Origin: Duganella radicis
GTDB lineage: Bacteria > Pseudomonadota > Gammaproteobacteria > Burkholderiales > Burkholderiaceae_D
DNA: 34,215 nt
Assembly (NCBI RefSeq): GCF_009720825.1
Contig: NZ_WNKY01000058.1
Location: 1-34,215 of the forward strand
Direction: 5' to 3'
The translations under genes and the position numbers were made by a program. This document shows positions 23,832 to 30,436 of the stretch, one piece after another. Below the pieces are notes generated by a model. It saw only the letters and a program-made list of their open reading frames with translations, did not search any database and was not told the DNA's origin. Each line of letters starts with the position of its first letter. Position 1 is the first letter of the stretch.

Positions 23832-24751
23832 GTAAAGAGTTTGATGTTGTAGCGCTGGGTGAAGCGATGGTGGAGTTCAACCAGGCCCTAGCCAGCGAGC
23901 CTTTGTACCGTCAGGGTTTCGGCGGCGACACCTCCAACGCGGTGATTGCCGCCAGCCGGCAGGGCGCGCGTACCGCGTACCTGAGCCGCGTGGGTGAAGA
24001 TCATTTCGGCCGCATGCTGCTGGACTTGTGGCAGGCGGAAGGTGTGAATGTCAGCGGCGTGGCGCGCGATGCGCAGGCGCCGACTGGTTTGTACTTCGTG
24101 AATCACGGCCCGACAGGGCACGCGTTCAGCTATCTGCGCGCGGGTTCTGCGGCCAGCCGCATGCTGCCGCAGACCATGGACCTGAGCGCGGCGCAGCGCA
24201 CGCGCTGGTTCCATGTGTCGGGCATTTCGCAGGCCATTTCCGCCAACGCCTGCGACACCGTATTCGCGGCGATTGACGCGGCGCGCGCGGCTGGTGCACA
24301 GGTCAGCTACGACCCGAACTTGCGCCTGTCGCTGTGGCCACTGGCACGCGCCCGCGCCACCATCTGTGCGACGATCGCGCTGACCGATCTGTTCCTGCCC
24401 AGCCTTGACGAAGCGGTCACGCTGGCCGGCACTGACGATGTGAAGGCGATCTTCGCATGGGCACGCGCGCAAGGCGCACGTGCGGTCGTGCTGAAGGCCG
24501 GTCCTTCCGGCGCATGGTACGCGGAGCAGGGCGCGGAGCCGCAACTGGCCGCATCGCGCGCAGTGCAAGCGGTGGACGCCACCGGCGCCGGCGACTGCTT
24601 CGACGGCTCGCTGCTGGCGCGCCTGGCTGCCGGCGACACGTTGGCCGACGCGGTGCGCTATGCGAATGCCAGCGCCGGCTTGTCGACGCTGGGCCATGGC
24701 GCGGTGGCGCCGATTCCGACGGCGGCGCAAGTGCGGGCGGCGTTGGGCTGA
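23828..24751 (+). CDS. PfkB-family sugar kinase, 2-keto-3-deoxygluconate kinase-like
   Basis: The 307-residue protein is a ribokinase/PfkB-family kinase that phosphorylates a sugar or sugar acid with ATP. The N-terminal GEAMVEFN and GFGGDTSNAVIAASRQG segments bind the sugar; the second PfkB signature DATGAGDCFDGSLL holds catalytic Asp256 and the anion hole. The GD-TSN pattern and length resemble KdgK (2-dehydro-3-deoxygluconate kinase), but the substrate is inferred. It is translationally coupled to leuA (ATGA overlap), although no leucine-pathway role is evident. Confidence 0.85.
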   Translation: MSKEFDVVALGEAMVEFNQALASEPLYRQGFGGDTSNAVIAASRQGARTAYLSRVGEDHFGRMLLDLWQAEGVNVSGVARDAQAPTGLYFVNHGPTGHAFSYLRAGSAASRMLPQTMDLSAAQRTRWFHVSGISQAISANACDTVFAAIDAARAAGAQVSYDPNLRLSLWPLARARATICATIALTDLFLPSLDEAVTLAGTDDVKAIFAWARAQGARAVVLKAGPSGAWYAEQGAEPQLAASRAVQAVDATGAGDCFDGSLLARLAAGDTLADAVRYANASAGLSTLGHGAVAPIPTAAQVRAALG

Positions 24752-24820
24752 TACTTCGGTCCACGCCTAAGCATTCCGGCAGACCGATAGCTATCCTGAT
24801 GTTTTCAACAGGAGGCTTAC

Positions 24821-25129
24821 ATGGCTGTCACTTGCTTTATCCGCTACGAGATCGATCCCTTCCAGCGCGACGCGTTCCGTCGATATGCCGAGAACTGGCA
24901 CCGCATCATCCCGCGTCTGGGTGGACGGCTGCTAGGCTACTTCCTGCCGCTGGAAGGCACCAACTACGAAGCGTGGGGACTGGTAGGCTTCGACTCGCTG
25001 GCCGAGTACGAATCCTACCGCGCGCGCCTGCGGGGGGACAGCGAGGCGAAAGATAACTTCGCCTTCGCACAGCAGCAGCGCTTCATCCTGCGCGAAGAAC
25101 GCACCTTCCTGTCGGCGGTGGCGCCTTGA
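24821..25129 (+). CDS. NIPSNAP-family small protein
   Basis: The 102-residue protein belongs to the dimeric alpha/beta-barrel superfamily by its pattern TCFIRYEIDPFQRDAFRRYAENW, then a central WGLVGFDSLAEYESYRARL and the C-terminal QQRFILREERTFL. NIPSNAP proteins often act near catabolic or stress genes; the reaction is unknown. It is the first gene of a four-gene operon whose members overlap by 1 to 4 bases. The Shine-Dalgarno AGGAGG (24809-24814) is the strongest in the region. Confidence 0.8.
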   Translation: MAVTCFIRYEIDPFQRDAFRRYAENWHRIIPRLGGRLLGYFLPLEGTNYEAWGLVGFDSLAEYESYRARLRGDSEAKDNFAFAQQQRFILREERTFLSAVAP

Positions 25130-26016
25130 TCCGCCTGCAAGCCGCCGGCCAGCCGACGCTGGCCTTGTACCACCAGCCAGCACAGGCCGATCTTGCGGAT
25201 GTGATCTACGTTCACGGATCGACTTTTGGCGCGGAGTTGTCGGTGCTGTGGCAACTGGACGGGCGTTCGTGGGCGGATGCATTGTGCGATGCCGGGTTCA
25301 ATGTGTGGGCTTTCGATTTTGCCGGCTATGGCGCTTCCGATCGTTATTCGCCAGACGCTACGCAACCGGCAGGCGATATGGCACAGGTGCTGCCGCAATT
25401 GCAGCGCGTTGTGGCGGCGGTGCGCGCGCGCAATCGTGGCCGGCGCGTCGTTTTGCTGGCACATTCATGGGGCGGCACGGTGGCCCTGAACTACGCGTCT
25501 GTGCATGCCGACGACTTGATGTCGCTGGTGTTGTTCGCGCCGATTCTCGCACGCGCACCGAGTGGCGAGCCGCCGACTGCCGCGCCAGTTCCACCGTATC
25601 TGCTGCTGAGTGCCTGGGCGCAGTATCGCCGCTTCATTGAAGACGTGCCATCAGGCGCCGCGCAGCCGCTCTCGGAGGCGCACTTCGAGGCATGGAGCAA
25701 AGCATTTCTAGCCACCGATCCCGAAGCATGCGAGCGTATTCCGCCCGCTGTGCTTTCGCCAGCGGGGCCGCAGTCTGATGTGCGCGCGTTGCGCAACGGC
25801 CGGACTTTCGGCGGAGGATGCGATGTGCCGACCTTGCTGCTACGCGGCGAATGGGATCGCGCTTGCGATGCGGCGGATATGAACCGGTTGCAGGCTTTGC
25901 TTGCGAACGCCACGCAGGTCACCATTCCCGGCGCGACGCACCTGATGCACCTGGAGGTGTCGCGCGGCCTGCTTTACAATGCCGTCAACGCGTTTTTATC
26001 GAGGGGCGTGACATGA
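25126..26016 (+). CDS. Alpha/beta hydrolase
   Basis: The 296-residue cytoplasmic hydrolase has the nucleophile elbow AHSWGG with Ser114. The other triad residues are probably Asp244 in RGEWDRACD and His272 in GATHLMHLE. The oxyanion region is VIYVHGSTFG. The cap domain lies at about 150-215. The start is TTG 25126, overlapping the NIPSNAP stop as TTGA; no ATG is available nearby. The substrate is unknown; the neighbourhood of two small barrel proteins suggests breakdown of an organic ester, lactone or ring-cleavage product. Confidence 0.85.
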   Translation: MIRLQAAGQPTLALYHQPAQADLADVIYVHGSTFGAELSVLWQLDGRSWADALCDAGFNVWAFDFAGYGASDRYSPDATQPAGDMAQVLPQLQRVVAAVRARNRGRRVVLLAHSWGGTVALNYASVHADDLMSLVLFAPILARAPSGEPPTAAPVPPYLLLSAWAQYRRFIEDVPSGAAQPLSEAHFEAWSKAFLATDPEACERIPPAVLSPAGPQSDVRALRNGRTFGGGCDVPTLLLRGEWDRACDAADMNRLQALLANATQVTIPGATHLMHLEVSRGLLYNAVNAFLSRGVT

Positions 26017-26366
26017 TTGCCGTGATCTTTGAAGTGATGCCGAGCGCCGACGGACGGGCTGAATATCTGGAGCGCGCCGCGCAACTAGGGCCGATGCTGG
26101 TCAATGTGGACGGTTTCATTTCGGTGGAGCGCTTCACCAGCATCACGACACCGGGCAAGATACTGTCGCTGTCATTCTGGCGCGATGAGCAGGCGGTGCA
26201 GGCGTGGCGCCGGCAGGAAGAGCATCGCGCCGCGCAGCGGGCAGGGCGCGGTGGCGTGTTTGACGACTATCGCCTGCGCGTCGCCTCCATCATCCGCGAC
26301 TACGGCATGAACGACCGCGCCCAAGCTCCTGCCGACGCGCTCCCCAAGCCGCCGGGTGCATCGTGA
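26013..26366 (+). CDS. Antibiotic biosynthesis monooxygenase (ABM)-domain protein
   Basis: The 117-residue protein has the ABM/dimeric alpha-beta-barrel pattern: MIAVIFEVMP at the start, YLERAAQLGPMLVNVDGFISVERF in parts, then LSLSFWRDEQAVQAWRRQEEHRAAQRAGR and FDDYRLRVASI. Proteins of this kind are cofactor-free oxygenases acting on quinols or stress-related barrels. The C-terminal 20 residues are extra and rich in Ala/Pro. Its ATG overlaps the hydrolase stop (ATGA) and its stop overlaps the regulator's GTG. Confidence 0.82.
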   Translation: MIAVIFEVMPSADGRAEYLERAAQLGPMLVNVDGFISVERFTSITTPGKILSLSFWRDEQAVQAWRRQEEHRAAQRAGRGGVFDDYRLRVASIIRDYGMNDRAQAPADALPKPPGAS

Positions 26367-27043
26367 CAGCGGCGCAGCCGCGTTTTGCGCGTGTGGCGGC
26401 GGCGATCGGCGATCCGACGCGGGCGCTGATGTTGTCGCGCCTTCTTGATGGCCGCTTCTACACGGCCACCGAGCTCGCGCAGCACGCCGGCGTCTCGGCG
26501 CCCACGGCATCGCAGCATCTCAAGCTGCTGGTCGACGAAAGCCTGGCCCGCGTGCGCGCGCAAGGCCGTCATCGCTATTACATGCTCGCGGATGGCAACG
26601 TCGCCCACGCACTGGAAGCCCTGCTGCGCGTGGCCGACGGCGCGCTGCCTGAAACCACGCGCTGGAAAGCCCCGTCCATGAGCAGTCTGCGCCACGCCCG
26701 CAGCTGCTACGGCCACCTGGCCGGCGTGCTGGGCGTAGACCTGTGCCGCTGCTTCATCAACAACGGCTGGGTGCAAGGCGATGCGCACGAATTCGCACTC
26801 ACCGCATCCGGCGCACAGCGCGTGCAAGAACTGGGCGTCACGCTGCACGAAGCCCCGCGCCAACTATACGGTTGCGTCGACTGGTCCGAACGCCGCGACC
26901 ATTTCGCCGGGCCACTGGCCGTCGCGCTACTGGACAATTTCATTGAGCGCGGCTGGCTCCATCGCGGTGACGACACGCGCGCACTGACGGTGTCGGCCAA
27001 TGGCAAGCGGGGGCTGTCAGCGCTATTTAAAAGCGGAACTTGA
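26363..27043 (+). CDS. ArsR-family winged-helix regulator with C-terminal extension
   Basis: The 226-residue regulator has an N-terminal winged helix (about 8-90: VAAAIGDPTRALMLSRLLDG, then LAQHAGVSAPTASQHLKLL as HTH and RVRAQGRHRYYML as wing). The metal-binding ELCVCD motif of classic ArsR is absent. The extra C-terminal domain (about 105-226) contains cysteines in RSCYGH and DLCRCF and may bind a small-molecule or redox ligand. The start GTG 26363 overlaps the previous stop (GTGA). It probably represses its own operon. Its 3' end overlaps the convergent porin-like gene by 17 bp. Confidence 0.85.
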   Translation: MTAAQPRFARVAAAIGDPTRALMLSRLLDGRFYTATELAQHAGVSAPTASQHLKLLVDESLARVRAQGRHRYYMLADGNVAHALEALLRVADGALPETTRWKAPSMSSLRHARSCYGHLAGVLGVDLCRCFINNGWVQGDAHEFALTASGAQRVQELGVTLHEAPRQLYGCVDWSERRDHFAGPLAVALLDNFIERGWLHRGDDTRALTVSANGKRGLSALFKSGT

Positions 27044-27821
27044 CGTAAGCCGCCGGGCCGCTCAGGCGCACGTTGAGATCAGTGTCATCACGATCGCGCG
27101 TCAGGCTGATTTTGCTGGTGCTGTATTCGGCCACCACCCCCACTGCTGGCGTTGGATACCACTCCACGCCGATCGCGCCACCATAAATGTGGCCATGGAT
27201 CTTGCCGCCGTTTTTCCTGATGCCCGAGGCATCCGCATACACGCGCACATTGTCCGACACCGCATGACGCCAGCCCAGTTCCACCAACGGCGCATACGCA
27301 TGCTCGCTCTCCGAATAGGCCGCGTTGCCAGCCACGCCATTCAACACACCGCTGGCCGTGCCATCCAGCCGCGCACGATAATAAGCCGCACCGACGCCTA
27401 TGCCGAAGACATCCTTGCCGCTGCCCATCCACCATTTATAGGCGAGGTTGGCCAGATCGAGTTTGAGCTTGGCATCCAGCTTGCCGTTGCCGGTCAGTGG
27501 CAGGCCATTGAGGTTGGTGCTGCCGCTCAAGGTAGGACTGTAGGTTTTATCGTAGCGGTAGTAGTCGAAGTCCAGACCCTGCGTGTCGCCCAGCAGCAGC
27601 TGTGCCTTCACACGCGGCAGCGTGACGTGGTCGGTCTTATAGGTGCCGGTGTCGATGCGGCCGTAGTTGGTTTCGCCTTCGTAATTGATGCGTGGCTCGG
27701 TGTAGAACGCGCCCAGCGAAACACTGGCGCGGTCCAGCGGCGCCGCCGGTTCGGCCGATGCGAGCGAACTGGCGGCCCCCAGCGCAAGCGCGGCGGCGAT
27801 GGAAATGGCGTGACGGGACAT
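27027..27821 (-). CDS. Outer-membrane beta-barrel protein
   Basis: The 264-residue protein has a signal peptide ending SSLASAEP. The mature part is rich in alternating amphipathic strands, and the C-terminus ends in aromatic KFRF, the recognition signal for the barrel-assembly machinery. The length suggests an 8 to 10-stranded barrel (segments VSLGAFYTEPRINYEG, GIGVGAAYYRARL, VYADASGI, VGVVAEYSTSKISL). The ligand is unknown. It lies 96 bp downstream of the MFS transporter on the same strand. A Shine-Dalgarno AAGGAG precedes the ATG. Confidence 0.85.
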   Translation of the reverse strand: MSRHAISIAAALALGAASSLASAEPAAPLDRASVSLGAFYTEPRINYEGETNYGRIDTGTYKTDHVTLPRVKAQLLLGDTQGLDFDYYRYDKTYSPTLSGSTNLNGLPLTGNGKLDAKLKLDLANLAYKWWMGSGKDVFGIGVGAAYYRARLDGTASGVLNGVAGNAAYSESEHAYAPLVELGWRHAVSDNVRVYADASGIRKNGGKIHGHIYGGAIGVEWYPTPAVGVVAEYSTSKISLTRDRDDTDLNVRLSGPAAYVKFRF

Positions 27822-27917
27822 GAGGACTCCTTAGGTTGCAATGTTGATGAAAAGATCATAGCAACCGCAACCTTCCTTCACCGTCGGCGCACGCCCGCCA
27901 TGCGCGTGGGACTGCTC

Positions 27918-29258
27918 CTACTTCGATTCCTGAATGCGCAGCGACAGCAGCGCCGCCAGCAGCATCGACACACCGCCCAGCATCAGCATCATCACCGCGT
28001 CGCCGTGGAAGACCTGCGTCAGCAGCAGGCCAAGACAGGCGCCCGACACCACCTGCGGAATCACAATCGACATATTGAACATGCCCATGTACATGCCCAT
28101 TTTCCTGGCCGGAACCTTGCCGGCCAAAATCGCATATGGCATCGATAGGGTACTGGCCCACGCCAGCCCGATGCCCACGAACGGCAACAGCAGCCAGCCC
28201 GGCGCGCTGACGAAGTAAATCGACAGGAAGCTCAAGCCGCCCACCAACATCGCGATCGCGTGCGCGGTGCGGCGGCTGGTGCGGCGCGCGATCAACGGCA
28301 GCACGAAGGCAAACGCAATCGACGCCGCGTTATAGACCGCGCCACATACGCCCCACCAACTGGCGCCATCGTTGTACAGCGCGGAGCTGGTGTCTGTGGC
28401 GTGATAGATGTGCTGCGTAACGGTGGCCGTGCCATAAGTCCACATCGAGAACCAGGTGAACCACGTGAAGAACTGCACGGCCGACAGCTGCACCATAATC
28501 TTCGGCATGTTGAGATAGTCATGCACGAAGCCGCGCAAGCCGGTGGACGCGGTGGCGGTTTGCTCCGGCTCCGGATGATAAGCGCGCATCTGCTCCGGCG
28601 TGTATTCCCTGGTGCGAATCACGGTCCACAGCACCGCGCCCAGATACACCGCGCCGCCGATGTAAAACGAGTACACCACCGAATCCGGCGTCTGGCCCGG
28701 CGCGGCGGTATTGGCGATGCTGAACCAGTGTTGCAGCACCCAGGGCAGGGCGGACGCCGCCACCGCGCCCACGCCGATGAAGAACGTCTGCACCGCATAA
28801 CCGGTGGTCAGCTGCTCCTTGGGCAGCATATCGCCGACGAAGGCACGGAACGGCTCCATCGAGATATTGATCGCCACGTCCAGCAACAGCAGCATGGCCG
28901 CCGCCATCCATAGCACCGAGGCATTCGGCATGCCGAACATGCCCAGCGTGGCGAGGATGGCGCCGATCAGGAAGTAGGGGCGGCGCCGGCCGAAGCGGCC
29001 CCATGTGCGGTCGCTCATGTAGCCGAGGATAGGCTGAACCAGCAGGCCAGCCAGCGGCGCGGCCGTCATCAGGTAGCCGATCTTGTCCAGCTCGGCGCCC
29101 ATGGTTTCAAAGATGCGCGGCACATTGCTCTGTTGGAGCGCGAAGCCGGCCTGGATGCCGAGAAAGCCGAAGCTCATATTCCAGATCGCCCAGAACGACA
29201 GCCGGGGCTTGCGGACAGGCCCGTGGTCGGGCGCGGCCGCTTGTACTTTTGCGTGCAT
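27918..29258 (-). CDS. MFS transporter, sugar (GPH/SLC45-like) type
   Basis: The 446-residue protein has 12 predicted transmembrane helices. Loop motifs are GYMSDRTWGRFGRRRPYFL (about 78-96), the major-facilitator loop in its SLC45/GPH sugar-symporter form, and WGVCGAVYNAASIAF in the second half. Relatives in Gram-negative bacteria move maltose, sucrose or other oligosaccharides with H+. No sugar hydrolase sits directly beside it, though a PfkB kinase and a GH62 enzyme are in the wider window. The upstream region contains nested inverted repeats that may be an operator. Confidence 0.85.
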   Translation of the reverse strand: MHAKVQAAAPDHGPVRKPRLSFWAIWNMSFGFLGIQAGFALQQSNVPRIFETMGAELDKIGYLMTAAPLAGLLVQPILGYMSDRTWGRFGRRRPYFLIGAILATLGMFGMPNASVLWMAAAMLLLLDVAINISMEPFRAFVGDMLPKEQLTTGYAVQTFFIGVGAVAASALPWVLQHWFSIANTAAPGQTPDSVVYSFYIGGAVYLGAVLWTVIRTREYTPEQMRAYHPEPEQTATASTGLRGFVHDYLNMPKIMVQLSAVQFFTWFTWFSMWTYGTATVTQHIYHATDTSSALYNDGASWWGVCGAVYNAASIAFAFVLPLIARRTSRRTAHAIAMLVGGLSFLSIYFVSAPGWLLLPFVGIGLAWASTLSMPYAILAGKVPARKMGMYMGMFNMSIVIPQVVSGACLGLLLTQVFHGDAVMMLMLGGVSMLLAALLSLRIQESK

Positions 29259-29267
29259 GTGTGGTCT

Positions 29268-29326
29268 CCATCTATTTTTATTAGCTTATTATCTACCGAA
29301 AAGTAGCTGAGCTACAAAATAGATGG
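29268..29326 (-). promoter_or_regulatory. Promoter with nested inverted repeats upstream of MFS gene
   Basis: CCATCTATTTT (29268-29278) and AAAATAGATGG (29316-29326) are perfect 11-bp inverted repeats. Inside them, a 13-bp near-perfect palindrome GTAGCTGAGCTAC (29303-29315) directly abuts the right arm. On the minus strand TTGTAG (29317-29312) and TAGATA (29295-29290) form a -35/-10 pair 16 bp apart, so the palindrome overlaps the -35. This fits a repressor operator. The arm nearest the gene also runs into its Shine-Dalgarno (GATGGAGA). Confidence 0.55.
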
Positions 29327-29349
29327 GATATTTTTGTATTTTGGCTACA

Positions 29350-29835
29350 TCATCGGCGCCGCACTTCGCGCTCCTCGTCCGGGCCGTTGACCATGGCTTG
29401 CACCACGCCCTGGCGGTCGAACTCCACCGACATCATGGAATTCCACACGTCCTGCTCCTTGTAGCGGTACAGCCAGACATCGCCGTCCACGCTGGCATAG
29501 TGCGTGACTTGAGTGGGGCGGCCAAAGATACGCAGGATGGTTTCCTTGGTGTCCTTGCCCGGCTTCACGGTGGCGAACTTGGCGCTGGTCAGCACTTGTT
29601 CATAGGAGCGCAGGCGGCCGTCAGGCCCAAGGCGCGCCATCCAGGTGTACTGGCCGAACGGGCCGTAGGCATATTCCAGCAAAGTATCGGCGCCATCCGC
29701 GTAGACATTGGTGGGCTGGCCGAGCCGGGTCAGCACGGCCTCGCGGCTGTCGCCGGGCTGGGGCGGCGGGCGGCCGAACTGGGCGCAGCCGCCCAGCGAC
29801 AGCGCTAAAATGGCGCACATCAGCGCTTTTCTCAT
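29350..29835 (-). CDS. Small lipoprotein with BamE/OmlA-like (SmpA) domains
   Basis: The 161-residue protein has a lipoprotein signal (MRKALMCAILALSLGGCAQ) with lipobox LGGC, so Cys17 is the likely lipidated residue. The mature part contains two similar repeats: PPQPGDSREAVLTRLGQPTNVY and KPGKDTKETILRIFGRPTQVT, each followed by a strand pattern DTLLEYAYG or GDVWLYRYK. This looks like the SmpA/BamE fold found in outer-membrane assembly or signalling lipoproteins. A specific role is not evident. It is divergent from rpsO across 137 bp. Confidence 0.8.
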   Translation of the reverse strand: MRKALMCAILALSLGGCAQFGRPPPQPGDSREAVLTRLGQPTNVYADGADTLLEYAYGPFGQYTWMARLGPDGRLRSYEQVLTSAKFATVKPGKDTKETILRIFGRPTQVTHYASVDGDVWLYRYKEQDVWNSMMSVEFDRQGVVQAMVNGPDEEREVRRR

Positions 29836-29853
29836 GATTTCCTCCCGAAAAAA

Positions 29854-29916
29854 GAGACACGCGGGACGTTTTTCCGCTATACTTCCGGGTCTGGTCTTTC
29901 CGACCGGGTTTTATTG
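29854..29916 (+). promoter_or_regulatory. Probable rpsO promoter with GC-rich start region
   Basis: GAGACA (29854-29859) and TATACT (29878-29883) form a -35/-10 pair with 18 bp between. Right after the -10, CCGGGTC (29885-29891) can pair with GACCGGG (29902-29908) with one mismatch, followed by TTTTATTG. Depending on the exact start point this may be a leader hairpin used in S15 autoregulation or only a GC-rich discriminator. Confidence 0.5.
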
Positions 29917-29972
29917 TAAATCACGGTGAGCAGGGTTACGACTCCGCGCACCGCATGTTAAAGGTAAATATC

Positions 29973-30242
29973 ATGACCGTAGAAAACATCAACAAAGCAG
30001 CGATCATCGCTGACAACGCCCGTGGCCAAAAAGATACCGGCTCCCCAGAAGTGCAAGTTGCTCTGCTGACCGCCCGTATCAACGAACTGAACGCCCACTT
30101 CAAAGAGCACACCAAGGATCACCACTCGCGTCGTGGTCTGATCAAGATGGTTAACCGTCGTAAATCCCTGCTGTCCTACCTGAAGGACAAGGATGCGACC
30201 CGTTACCGCGACCTGATCGCTAAACTGGGCCTGCGTAAGTAA
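29973..30242 (+). CDS. rpsO: 30S ribosomal protein S15
   Basis: S15 (89 residues, the standard length) binds 16S rRNA helix 22 region early in 30S assembly and often represses its own mRNA. Diagnostic segments are DTGSPEVQVALLTARINELNAHFKEH in parts, DHHSRRGL and NRRKSLLSYL. ATG 29973 gives the normal start MTVENINKAAI with AAAGGTAA as ribosome-binding site; an in-frame ATG at 29955 would add six residues not found in the family. It precedes pnp, as in most proteobacteria. Confidence 0.97.
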   Translation: MTVENINKAAIIADNARGQKDTGSPEVQVALLTARINELNAHFKEHTKDHHSRRGLIKMVNRRKSLLSYLKDKDATRYRDLIAKLGLRK

Positions 30243-30268
30243 TTTTTGCGCCGTCCGGCTTAAAACAG

Positions 30269-30310
30269 AATGCCTGCGCCAGTTTGCTGTCGCGGGCATT
30301 TTGTCTTTCT
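30269..30310 (+). terminator. rpsO terminator/attenuator before pnp
   Basis: AATGCCTGCG (30269-30278) pairs with CGCGGGCATT (30291-30300), including one T-G pair, around a 12-base loop, followed by TTGTCTTTCT. It lies 27 bp after the rpsO stop. Some read-through into pnp would be expected from the usual rpsO-pnp arrangement. Confidence 0.75.
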
Positions 30311-30436
30311 GAGCATTAAAAAATTGCTAAGTAGAATGTAGTTGTAACGTTGTAGTAAAGGTGGCCGCCTTGGCTGCCTGTGGTGAGGTGAACGACAGCT
30401 CCTGAAAATCTGTCGGCAAATAGAAAGGGATTACCC
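30301..30436 (+). other. pnp leader region
   Basis: This 136-bp gene-free leader contains TAGAAT (about 30332) as a possible -10, but no clear -35 is seen. Pnp mRNA leaders in enterobacteria carry an RNase III hairpin used in autoregulation; the GGCCGCCTTGGC segment here can fold weakly, but I cannot support a specific structure. A Shine-Dalgarno (AAAGGGA) precedes pnp. Confidence 0.3.
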
